The notes beneath the pieces were generated by a model. That model saw only the letters and a program-made list of their open reading frames with translations. It was not told the origin of the DNA and ran no database searches. A stretch of 5,519 nt of DNA from an uncultured Lachnospiraceae bacterium (GTDB lineage: Bacteria; Bacillota; Clostridia; Lachnospirales; Lachnospiraceae): assembly GCA_902803015.1 (NCBI GenBank), contig CADCOL010000116.1, positions 1 to 5,519 of the forward strand. Reading direction: 5' to 3'. A program made the position numbers and the translations under genes. Position 1 is the first letter of the stretch. Each line of letters begins with the position of its first letter. Of this stretch, positions 1 through 5,519 are shown in pieces.

Positions 1-2759
1 GCTTCCACCTGTTTCGGATCCGTATAATCGATATCCGGCAATACATATTTTTCCACCTGAAGTTTCGCTTTTTTAAATACTTCCGCCCACTTCGTTAAGT
101 TGGTAATTTTATCCGCTTCCGGAGCGTTTTCTTTTTGCAGCATCGGATACTGATTAATGAACCGGATAAACTCCTCTCGCAGCTCATTGTTTTTGTTAAT
201 CTGCGCAAGATTCGTAATATTTCCGGCTTTATCGATTACCGGGGAATCGGACAGTCTCGACGCCTCTTCGACGGTTAATCCTTTTTCCGCCATGGCCCAT
301 GCACAGAAAAGAGCGTGAATACGGCTCGGCGCTGCAGTGATGGTTCCGGCCGGAAACTGCGGAATGTTTGTAATCAAACAGCCTGCAACCGTGGCGTCAT
401 TGACATAAAGCTGATTCTGCTCATCGATTCTTAAAAGCTGGTTTACCTTGGGATACTGATCATCGGTAAAAATACCGTTAAACTCATGTCTTCCGTTTAA
501 GAATGCGATTTCCCCGTCATAAACCTGCGGTCCGTCGGACAAATCAAGTTCTTTTCCTTCCCGGAGTTTTAATTCAAGATTCAGGCGATCCTTGATTTTT
601 TCGAAACCGTAATCTTTTATGTTTTCATTCGGTCCGGGAATAAAACCTGCCGCCGCGGCATTGGCTTTCACAATTTCAAAATAATCCCTGACCGTATCGG
701 AGATTGCTTTCTTATCATCGGTATTTGCCGCAGCAAGAAATGCCTGCACTTTCTGCTCCAGTGCGGCATAATTCGCTTCGTTACTGTCAATGTCGGCAGC
801 ATCTTCCAGATCTTTTGCAATCAGATAAACCGGATCGTTGGTATTCAGAGTTCTTCTGAATTCATTTACAGAATTCTTAATTCCGTCAATACTCTTAAAT
901 GCATTGCGGGCTCTCAATGTATCAGTCATGGAATGAACCAGCGTGACCGGCTTTCCTTCCACAACTTTACCGTTTTCGTCAAGCATAAAGGTATCCACGG
1001 TAATCTCATGCTTTCCGTTTACAATCTGATTAATCAGTTCCGAACGGTAAAGCATCTGCCGATCAGACGGATTCGTATAGGCAATGTATTTTAAGCCGTA
1101 CAGTTCATCCAGAGTTTTTCCGTCAATGCGAATCAGCGAATACGGATCCTTATACGGATTGATCAGATACTCCCTCTGACCCTTGTTCGCAAAGAGCTTA
1201 TCCATAAGCTTTAAGCCGGCTTCCTGAACCGCCAGCCTGTTCGGATTGGCAAGATCGTTGTAAATTGCCTCTGCCGGTTTGTCCGGCTTAAATACAACGC
1301 TAAGCGCATCCTTTAACCCGTTCACTTTCGAAACGGCAACAAGTGCATCCTTTGTCTTTTCGGGCTGGATACTGTTCTTTTCTTTTCGTATTTTCGCAAC
1401 TTCTTTTGCCTCAATTTGGGATACTTTTTCGGCAAACTGAGGATTTCCGGTTTTTAAATAGTCCATTACCTCCTCTTGCGAGAACAAATCCTCGTTGTCG
1501 GTCACATTCTGAATTCCCTGATAATAATCTTTGCTGAAGATATATTTTACGCTTCCGTCCGTAACGACATCTTTGACTTTCTTACCCTTAAAGGCGGCAT
1601 TCGCTTCTTTTCCGAATACGCATCTTCCGACAGCCGCATACTGAAGTGTTCCGTCAAGATCCTGGCTCAGCTCGTTACAGGTGACATTGTATCCAATCCT
1701 GTAGCTTTCGGTGAAGGCTTTCAGTTTTTCAACCGGTTCTCTGTCTTTTAATGCCTTTTCATGTCCACCCGGATAATTCGTCGAAAGAGCAATCTGATTT
1801 CTGAGAATGGTATCGTGTTCCCTACGAAATCTCGTAACAAAAGTATCTAAAAAGCTGAATTCTTTTTCATGCTCCAGTACCTTCACAGGGTCACTGTAGT
1901 CAATATCGGGGATTTCGTATTCTCCGATAACTTTTGCGCAACGTCCGAATAAATCAAGCGTCTCGTTAAGATTCTTTTGTCTGGTATTCTTGTCTTTCGT
2001 GGAATGATTCTTTGCAAAAGCGATAAAATCATTAAAATACTGCTCAAACTCCGGGCTCTGCGGAGTAAGATTCATGGCCTGTTCAAGGCTTATGGGGTTT
2101 TGTTTCCTGCCCATCAGATAAATAAGCAGATCAGCCTGGATATCAAGCAGATTGAGGGAAAGACCTGCATCATTCAATATAATGCCAAGTTCATTTTTGT
2201 CCTGTCGTTTATCGATATATTTGTCAATTCCGCTCTTTAAACTGTCACGGTTAAGATTCAGTCGGATATCGTCTTTTACTTTGACTAACAATTCCGGCGT
2301 GGGATGTTCAAATGCCTCCTCGGAATAGGGAGAAATCAGGCCTTCATGAATTAAGTCATTGCGCTCTGCGACAATATCTTCATCCTTTACTTTTTCCGGG
2401 GCAAAGGCATGCTGATATAAGCGTTCCGGAAGCGGACGGGACGGATCAAGATTGAAGTATTCCGTGAGGTTTTTAATCTCTCCCTCAATCTTCTTCATGT
2501 GGTTGCTTTGCTTTGCGCTGTATTTACCCGCAATCGTATTCTCGATATCTTTCTTATAGACTTCCGGAGGATTCTCAATTGTTGGCCGGCCGTTTTTCAG
2601 CGCATTCACCAGATAAATTACTTCCGCACTCTTTTTAATGCGTTCTTCCTGCGAAAGATTATTCCAATTGGTTTTTAGGAATTCCTTTTTGACCGATATG
2701 CTGTTCGCATAACGCTCCACATATGATAAATTTCCGTTCTGTAACTGATTACCGTCCAT
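1..2759 (-). CDS. Very large protein of unknown function, 5' part (919 codons), runs off the left edge
   Basis: I translated this frame codon by codon from ATG at 2759-2757 to the left edge and found no stop, so at least 919 residues are coded and the C-terminus lies outside the window. I do not recognise the family. The N-terminus (MDGNQLQNGNLSYVERY) is polar with no signal peptide, and I see no long hydrophobic membrane segment, so the protein is probably cytosolic. It is rich in Lys, Glu, Asp and Asn, poor in Cys, and looks mostly helical. A segment at residues 211-291, ending PDIDYSDP, resembles residues 817-915, ending PDIDYTDP, so the protein seems built from diverged repeated modules. 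I see no P-loop, HExxH or other catalytic signature. The start is supported by AGAAAGGA six bases upstream of ATG. It lies beyond the terminator of the diguanylate cyclase gene and so is likely a separate transcript. That it is a real gene is very likely; its function is unknown. Confidence 0.87.
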   Translation of the reverse strand, partial: MDGNQLQNGNLSYVERYANSISVKKEFLKTNWNNLSQEERIKKSAEVIYLVNALKNGRPTIENPPEVYKKDIENTIAGKYSAKQSNHMKKIEGEIKNLTEYFNLDPSRPLPERLYQHAFAPEKVKDEDIVAERNDLIHEGLISPYSEEAFEHPTPELLVKVKDDIRLNLNRDSLKSGIDKYIDKRQDKNELGIILNDAGLSLNLLDIQADLLIYLMGRKQNPISLEQAMNLTPQSPEFEQYFNDFIAFAKNHSTKDKNTRQKNLNETLDLFGRCAKVIGEYEIPDIDYSDPVKVLEHEKEFSFLDTFVTRFRREHDTILRNQIALSTNYPGGHEKALKDREPVEKLKAFTESYRIGYNVTCNELSQDLDGTLQYAAVGRCVFGKEANAAFKGKKVKDVVTDGSVKYIFSKDYYQGIQNVTDNEDLFSQEEVMDYLKTGNPQFAEKVSQIEAKEVAKIRKEKNSIQPEKTKDALVAVSKVNGLKDALSVVFKPDKPAEAIYNDLANPNRLAVQEAGLKLMDKLFANKGQREYLINPYKDPYSLIRIDGKTLDELYGLKYIAYTNPSDRQMLYRSELINQIVNGKHEITVDTFMLDENGKVVEGKPVTLVHSMTDTLRARNAFKSIDGIKNSVNEFRRTLNTNDPVYLIAKDLEDAADIDSNEANYAALEQKVQAFLAAANTDDKKAISDTVRDYFEIVKANAAAAGFIPGPNENIKDYGFEKIKDRLNLELKLREGKELDLSDGPQVYDGEIAFLNGRHEFNGIFTDDQYPKVNQLLRIDEQNQLYVNDATVAGCLITNIPQFPAGTITAAPSRIHALFCAWAMAEKGLTVEEASRLSDSPVIDKAGNITNLAQINKNNELREEFIRFINQYPMLQKENAPEADKITNLTKWAEVFKKAKLQVEKYVLPDIDYTDPKQVE
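15..311 (-). repeat. Second copy of internal protein repeat (residues 817-915)
   Basis: This is copy 2 of a diverged duplication inside the large left-hand protein. Matching landmarks with copy 1 are GLTVEEASRL (827-836) against PISLEQAMNL, EEFIRF (862-867) against NDFIAF, and VLPDIDYTDP (906-915) against EIPDIDYSDP. The offset between copies grows from 605 to 624 residues, because copy 2 carries extra residues in the loop after the first helix. The DNA coding the PDIDY motif differs at many positions, so the duplication is old. Confidence 0.65.
1887..2129 (-). repeat. First copy of internal protein repeat (residues 211-291)
   Basis: This is copy 1 of the internal duplication. The order is a hydrophobic helix (LLIYLMGRKQ, 211-220), PISLEQAMNL (222-231), a second helix containing FNDFIAF (242-248), a charged linker, then LDLFGRCAKVIGEYE leading into IPDIDYSDP (283-291). 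Copy 2 has the same elements in the same order. The alignment was made by eye. Confidence 0.65.
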
Positions 2760-2765
2760 AATGAA

Positions 2766-2775
2766 TCCTTTCTTT
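2766..2775 (-). promoter_or_regulatory. Ribosome binding site of the large left-hand gene
   Basis: Read on the minus strand, AAAGAAAGGA is followed by TTCATT and then ATG at 2759. The AAGGA core at six bases from the start is good Firmicutes spacing and fixes the start codon. The +1 codons (MDGNQ) continue in the long open frame. Confidence 0.8.
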
Positions 2776-2806
2776 ATCGGTGGCCGTGTTCCTTAACAAA
2801 TAAAGA

Positions 2807-2834
2807 ATACTACCCGTTGTCCAACATTTGTCCA
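2807..2834 (-). promoter_or_regulatory. Tentative promoter of the large left-hand gene
   Basis: On the minus strand TGGACA (2834-2829, 5 of 6 to the -35 consensus) is followed 16 bases later by TAGTAT (2812-2807, 4 of 6 to the -10 consensus). This would start transcription near 2800 and give a leader of about 40 bases. The elements coincide with the tandem repeat at 2817-2837. Other A/T-rich -10-like strings (TATAAA at 2854-2849, TATACT at 2886-2881) lack a usable -35, so the assignment is uncertain. Confidence 0.4.
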
Positions 2835-2837
2835 ACA
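2817..2837. repeat. Tandem 10-bp repeat TTGTCCAACA, 11-bp period
   Basis: TTGTCCAACA occurs at 2817-2826 and again, identically, at 2828-2837, with one base between the copies. The period of 11 bp places both copies on the same face of the helix. The repeat lies 58-78 bp upstream of the large gene's start and overlaps its tentative -35 region, which fits a binding site for a regulator. That role is inferred; the repeat itself is seen directly. Confidence 0.6.
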
Positions 2838-2862
2838 AACAGAGATTATTTATAAAAAAAAG

Positions 2863-2900
2863 AACGCAAAAACGAAATAAAGTATAGTAACGCAAAAACG
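2863..2900. repeat. 12-bp direct repeat AACGCAAAAACG
   Basis: AACGCAAAAACG occurs at 2863-2874 and 2889-2900, starts 26 bp apart. The second copy supplies the U-tract and stem base of the terminator of the diguanylate cyclase gene. The first copy has no stem next to it. It may be a small duplication or a chance result of A-rich sequence. Confidence 0.5.
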
Positions 2901-2921
2901 GGCGCGCATATCGCGCGCCCG
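2894..2921 (-). terminator. Rho-independent terminator of the GGDEF-HAD gene
   Basis: On the minus strand a perfect 9-bp, all-G/C stem (CGGGCGCGC paired with GCGCGCCCG, 2921-2913 with 2907-2899) closes a 5-base loop and is followed at once by UUUUU (2898-2894). It begins 13 bases after the TAA at 2937-2935. The other strand has no T-run after the stem, so it should act only on leftward transcription and insulates the large gene from the one upstream. Confidence 0.88.
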
Positions 2922-2934
2922 CCGTTCAAAACCT

Positions 2935-4842
2935 TTATGAAGTCTTGATTTTCAACAGTTCCTCGGGCTTATCTGCAATTATTTCCGCTCCGAGTTCCTC
3001 CAGAACATGTCTCGGACGGAAGCCCCAGGATACCGAGATGCAGTCAACTCCCGCATTTTTCGCGGTCATTAAATCCACGTTGGAATCACCGACATAAACC
3101 GCCTCACTCGGTTCGAGTCCCATCCTGTGAAGTACTTCGTCCACCATTGCACGGTCGGGTTTTAAGGCAAATCCTTCGGTCTCTCCCATGACTTCGTCAA
3201 AGCAGTCCGGGAAGAATTTATCCACAAGCGCCTTCGTTGCAAAATCCGCTTTGTTCGAAACCACCGCGGTTTTCAGACCCTGCGCGCGAAGTTCTCTTAT
3301 GACTTCCACAATTCCGTCGTAAGGTCTGGTATGATCCTCACCGTGCACCTTATAATACTCCACCATATCCCGGTACACTTCTTCGACAATTTCGGGTGAA
3401 GTATCCGCAGGCATAGCACGTTTCACGGTTTTCTTCAGGCCGTTTCCGACAAAATAATACTCTTCTTCCACGGTATGTGTCGGGAATCCGTTTTTCAGAA
3501 GCGCAAAATTGGTGGCATTCAGCAGATCCTCGATTGTATTGAGAATCGTTCCGTCCATATCGAAAACGACGCCCTTGTAACCGGGTTTGTCATACAGATG
3601 ATAGGTACCTCTGCCGTGTTTCTTTACCCAGTACAACGCTTTGTCCGCCGCTTCGTAAAGCTGTTCGAAACGTCTGCCGTGTTCCGGATACACAGCAATA
3701 CCGATGGAAAGCGAGATTTGTCCGGCGTATTCCTCATTCTCAAATTCTTTTTGAACCTGCTTAATCAGACGATCTGCCAGAGTAAACACCGTTTCCTTTG
3801 ATTCGACATTCCTAAGGAAAATCATAAACTCGTCGCCGCCGATTCTGCCGGCAACGTCGTTTCCGCGAAAGTGTCCGTTGATAATGCGTCCGATTCTCGA
3901 CAAAACATCGTCGCCGACCGCATGTCCGTGGGTATCGTTAATCTGCTTAAAGAAGTCAACGTCAATCATCAGAAGTCCGCAACAGTCGTTGCTGTTGTGA
4001 TAATTGCGAATCATCATACCGATTAATTCTTCCACGGCGCCTTTATTCAAAAGTCCGGTAAGAGGATCCGTCCTGGAGCGTTTCTCAAGCTCCATTTTCA
4101 GAAGTTCTTTCTCGGTTACGTCGTTTATTAACGCAATGATACCTGTGATATTTCCGTCATCGTCGAATACGGGACGCTTTACCAGCTCTAAAAATTCACG
4201 GACACCGTCGTCATTCTCTTCGATAATGTAGTCCGTTCCCTGACCGGTTTGCAGCATCACCTTATCGGTCTCCATCGCCTTCTTTGCGTTCTCTTTATCC
4301 TTACGGATATCCAAATCCGTCTTGCCACGGATGGTCCAGTGCTTCTCGCCTTCGTGATTGATGTGATGCCAGTACTGCGTACAGAAAACATATCTGCCTT
4401 CCGCATCCTTTAAATAGATATTGGAAGGAAGCTGCTTAAGCATTTTCTGCATCTCGGAATAGGTAAAGGAGTCCTTTGCGCGGATGGCGTTCTGAACACG
4501 TTTTACGATTTGTTCGCGGAATCCGGGCGGATACAAAAGATCCGCGAATCCGTTTTCAAAGCAGTCCATATCCGACGCGTCCGGTGTATGATCGATGACT
4601 GCAATAACGGGAACGGAGGCATATATTTTATCCTGAGCCAACAGTTTGAGAATCCGGTATCCGGATGCACGCGTTAAATCCAGGTCGACAAGAATGCCTA
4701 CAATCTCGTCGATTCTTTCGTCGACAATTCGAAATCCCTCATCTTCGGAATTCACGGTTTCGATATTGAAATCATTTGATAAAAGCTTGGTAAATTCTTC
4801 TTCCAGTTCGCTCTTCGGAAGAATCAGTAAGAGTGTTTTCAT
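2935..4842 (-). CDS. Diguanylate cyclase fused to HAD phosphatase (receiver-like, PAS, GGDEF, HAD)
   Basis: This codes for a 635-residue, probably cytosolic signalling protein. Residues 1-121 form a receiver-like domain that keeps the likely phospho-acceptor Asp53 (LVDLDL) but lacks the acidic pair, the Thr/Ser and the Lys of true receivers. Residues about 126-248 are a PAS sensor domain ending in the usual INDVTE link. Residues about 253-416 are a GGDEF domain making c-di-GMP from two GTP: DPLTGLLNK at 259, metal-binding Asp294 (MIDVDFF), intact GGDEF at 335-339, and RGND at 326-329, the RxxD inhibitory site exactly five residues before it. Residues about 422-635 are a complete HAD hydrolase like phosphoglycolate phosphatase, with DMDGT 428-432, VVSNK 527-531, Lys561, and GDSNVD 585-590; its substrate is unknown. 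A linker of only a few residues joins GGDEF to HAD, and no in-frame start sits between them. The ATG at 4842 is chosen over an in-frame TTG at 4863 because that TTG precedes the GGGAGG site. Confidence 0.93.
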   Translation of the reverse strand: MKTLLLILPKSELEEEFTKLLSNDFNIETVNSEDEGFRIVDERIDEIVGILVDLDLTRASGYRILKLLAQDKIYASVPVIAVIDHTPDASDMDCFENGFADLLYPPGFREQIVKRVQNAIRAKDSFTYSEMQKMLKQLPSNIYLKDAEGRYVFCTQYWHHINHEGEKHWTIRGKTDLDIRKDKENAKKAMETDKVMLQTGQGTDYIIEENDDGVREFLELVKRPVFDDDGNITGIIALINDVTEKELLKMELEKRSRTDPLTGLLNKGAVEELIGMMIRNYHNSNDCCGLLMIDVDFFKQINDTHGHAVGDDVLSRIGRIINGHFRGNDVAGRIGGDEFMIFLRNVESKETVFTLADRLIKQVQKEFENEEYAGQISLSIGIAVYPEHGRRFEQLYEAADKALYWVKKHGRGTYHLYDKPGYKGVVFDMDGTILNTIEDLLNATNFALLKNGFPTHTVEEEYYFVGNGLKKTVKRAMPADTSPEIVEEVYRDMVEYYKVHGEDHTRPYDGIVEVIRELRAQGLKTAVVSNKADFATKALVDKFFPDCFDEVMGETEGFALKPDRAMVDEVLHRMGLEPSEAVYVGDSNVDLMTAKNAGVDCISVSWGFRPRHVLEELGAEIIADKPEELLKIKTS

Positions 4843-4854
4843 TTCCCTTAAAAC

Positions 4855-4860
4855 CCTCCC
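4855..4860 (-). promoter_or_regulatory. Ribosome binding site deciding the start of the GGDEF-HAD gene
   Basis: GGGAGG on the minus strand lies 12 bases before ATG 4842. This is slightly long spacing, but no other strong site is near except an AAGGGA that touches the ATG. An upstream in-frame TTG at 4863 would put this site inside the coding region and leave a leader of only about six bases, so it is rejected as the start. Confidence 0.65.
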
Positions 4861-4875
4861 CAAAATGATGCATAT

Positions 4876-4884
4876 ATTATACCA
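4876..4884 (-). promoter_or_regulatory. Extended -10 promoter of the GGDEF-HAD gene
   Basis: The minus strand reads TGGTATAAT (4884-4876), a perfect -10 hexamer with the TGn extension. At 17-bp spacing the -35 position is GATGCG, a poor match, so the promoter would depend on the extended -10 or on an activator. Transcription would start near 4869 and give a leader of about 27 bases containing the GGGAGG site. Confidence 0.65.
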
Positions 4885-4890
4885 CCATTA

Positions 4891-4919
4891 TTGAAAATCG
4901 CATCCTCATTTGCTATAAT
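4891..4919 (+). promoter_or_regulatory. Strong sigma-A-type promoter of the DRTGG operon
   Basis: TTGAAA (4891-4896, 5 of 6) is separated by exactly 17 bp from TATAAT (4914-4919, 6 of 6), which is preceded by TGC, giving an extended -10 as well. The predicted start is near 4926, leaving a leader of about 63 bases, T-rich at first, before the ATG at 4989. It overlaps the divergent promoter of the GGDEF-HAD gene. Confidence 0.85.
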
Positions 4920-4974
4920 TTTTTTGTGTTTATTATGTTCTTTTTGATTCTTTTGAAATTAAATTTATCAGTTT

Positions 4975-4980
4975 TGGAGG
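4975..4980 (+). promoter_or_regulatory. Ribosome binding site deciding the start of the DRTGG gene
   Basis: TGGAGG lies eight bases before the ATG at 4989. It selects this ATG over the upstream in-frame GTG 4926 and ATG 4935, neither of which has a site. Confidence 0.85.
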
Positions 4981-4988
4981 ATTTTCCC

Positions 4989-5342
4989 ATGACAGTGAAT
5001 GACGTGATTAAACTTTTGGATGCTACTCCCTTAACCTGTGAGGACCAGCTTGACCGCGAGGTTTTGAGCGCATGCGGCTCCGATATGATGAGCGACGTGC
5101 TTGCATTTGCAAAGACCAAGTGCGTACTGTTGACCGGACTTTGCAATCCGCAGGTAATCCGTACCGCTGAAATGATGGACATTGTCTGCATCATCTTTGT
5201 TCGCGGCAAAAAGCCCGATGAAGCAATGATGGAACTTTCCCGCGAGGAAGGAATTCCTTTGCTTGCCACTCCGCACAGAATGTTCTCCGCATGCGGAATT
5301 CTTTACGAACAGGGATTACGCGGAGGTGTTGAGCATGGCTGA
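4989..5342 (+). CDS. Small DRTGG-domain protein (117 aa)
   Basis: This codes for a 117-residue, probably cytosolic single-domain protein that I recognise as a stand-alone DRTGG-domain protein of Clostridia. The diagnostic stretches are LDREVLSACGSDMMSDVLAF (residues 21-40), then LLTGLCNPQVIRTAEM, VCIIFVRGKKP, and the C-terminal GIPLLATPHRMFSACGILYE. DRTGG domains also occur in phosphotransacetylases and CBS-domain proteins and resemble the N-terminal domain of HPr kinase. They are thought to be regulatory or ligand-binding; no enzyme activity is known for the stand-alone form. The start is the ATG at 4989, eight bases after TTGGAGG; extending to GTG 4926 would add only a hydrophobic run translated from the T-rich leader. 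It is first in an operon and overlaps the next gene by 8 nt, so the two products probably work together. Confidence 0.9.
   Translation: MTVNDVIKLLDATPLTCEDQLDREVLSACGSDMMSDVLAFAKTKCVLLTGLCNPQVIRTAEMMDIVCIIFVRGKKPDEAMMELSREEGIPLLATPHRMFSACGILYEQGLRGGVEHG
5322..5327 (+). promoter_or_regulatory. Ribosome binding site of the RsbW-like ATPase gene, inside the DRTGG gene
   Basis: GGAGGT lies seven bases before ATG 5335 and within the last codons of the preceding gene. This arrangement allows translational coupling of the two products. Confidence 0.8.
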
Positions 5343-5519
5343 TGTTTTGGAATTCACCTATCAGGTATCGGATGAAGATTTTACCCGTGCAGGCGAGGCC
5401 TCTTCCGATGTAAAGAAAAAATTGAAAAAACTGGGTGTTTCTCCGGACGTCATTCGTCGTGTTTCCATCGCTTTGTATGAAGGCGAAATCAACATGGTCA
5501 TTCATGCAAACGGCGGAAA
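5335..5519 (+). CDS. RsbW/SpoIIAB-like ATP-binding protein (anti-sigma kinase family), 5' part
   Basis: The first 61 residues of a GHKL-fold ATPase are visible before the right edge cuts it. The N-terminus is a beta strand (VLEFTYQV) and a helix with VKKKLKKLGVSPDVIRR, followed by the N-box helix ALYEGEINMVIHANGG. In that helix Glu49, Asn53 and His57 match the E-x3-N-x3-H pattern of RsbW and SpoIIAB (SEAVTNAIIH), where Asn binds the Mg-ATP. The G1 and G2 boxes should lie beyond the window. Family members phosphorylate anti-sigma antagonists or bind sigma factors, but the target here is unknown. The gene overlaps the DRTGG gene by 8 nt (ATGGCTGA). From memory, such pairs in Clostridia are often followed by an iron-only hydrogenase-like protein or a SpoIIE-type phosphatase, which cannot be seen here. 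Confidence 0.88.
   Translation, partial: MADVLEFTYQVSDEDFTRAGEASSDVKKKLKKLGVSPDVIRRVSIALYEGEINMVIHANGG

Noticed and set aside
1343..2240. Three plus-strand open frames of 64-91 codons inside the large left-hand gene (1343-1537, 1476-1751, 1977-2240)
   Set aside because: They lie wholly opposite the long minus-strand frame, have no good ribosome binding sites, and give low-complexity Phe/Ser/Leu-rich translations typical of antisense shadows.
2849..2886. TATAAA and TATACT as -10 elements for the large left-hand gene
   Set aside because: Neither has an acceptable -35 at 16-18 bp, and the -35 position of TATACT would lie inside the terminator stem.
4843..4863. Upstream TTG start adding seven residues to the GGDEF-HAD protein
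   Set aside because: The predicted ribosome binding site would fall inside the extension and the leader would be only about six bases from the mapped -10. The receiver-like domain starts naturally at MKTLLLIL.
3475..4894. Plus-strand frames opposite the GGDEF-HAD gene (3475-3801, 4004-4231, 4646-4894)
   Set aside because: Their translations are Ser/Arg/Ile-rich, show no domain, and lie opposite clearly conserved PAS, GGDEF and HAD motifs.
4926..4988. Upstream GTG/ATG starts giving the DRTGG protein a hydrophobic N-terminus resembling a signal or membrane segment
   Set aside because: The segment is the translated T-rich leader. GTG 4926 coincides with the predicted transcription start and no ribosome binding site precedes either codon, whereas ATG 4989 has TTGGAGG at ideal spacing.
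4913..5505. Minus-strand frames opposite the DRTGG and ATPase genes (4913-5269, 5031-5276, 5191-5505)
   Set aside because: The plus strand here carries recognisable family motifs, good ribosome binding sites and a promoter; the minus frames have none of these.

Overview
The window looks like part of a Firmicutes (Clostridia) chromosome, most likely from the family Lachnospiraceae. The reasons are GGAGG-type ribosome binding sites, A/T-rich intergenic spacers with sigma-A-type promoters, and a DRTGG-domain protein followed by a RsbW-like ATPase, a pair I know from clostridial genomes. The family placement is inferred from recall of protein families, not from a search. No rRNA, tRNA, CRISPR array, insertion sequence or phage gene was seen.

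Layout. (1) Positions 1-2759, minus strand: the first 919 codons of a very large protein that runs off the left edge. I do not recognise the family. It looks soluble and contains a diverged internal duplication marked by PDIDYSDP and PDIDYTDP. (2) Positions 2760-2934: a 175-bp spacer holding the big gene's ribosome binding site and probable promoter, a tandem 10-bp repeat, a 12-bp repeat, and the intrinsic terminator of the next gene. (3) Positions 2935-4842, minus strand: a 635-residue four-domain protein with an atypical receiver, a PAS domain, a GGDEF diguanylate cyclase with an intact active site and I-site, and a complete HAD phosphatase of the phosphoglycolate phosphatase type. (4) Positions 4843-4988: a divergent spacer with two promoters whose polymerase footprints should overlap. 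(5) Positions 4989-5519, plus strand: an operon of a 117-residue DRTGG protein and, overlapping it by 8 nt, the start of a RsbW/SpoIIAB-like ATPase that runs off the right edge.

How they fit. The centre and right of the window look like signalling genes: a c-di-GMP synthase fused to a phosphatase, divergently transcribed from a probable regulatory-domain/anti-sigma-kinase pair. The shared divergent promoter region is the only sequence evidence of a link between them. The large left gene has its own control region, is separated by a strong terminator, and is probably independent. The two features most worth following up are the GGDEF-HAD fusion and the large duplicated orphan protein.
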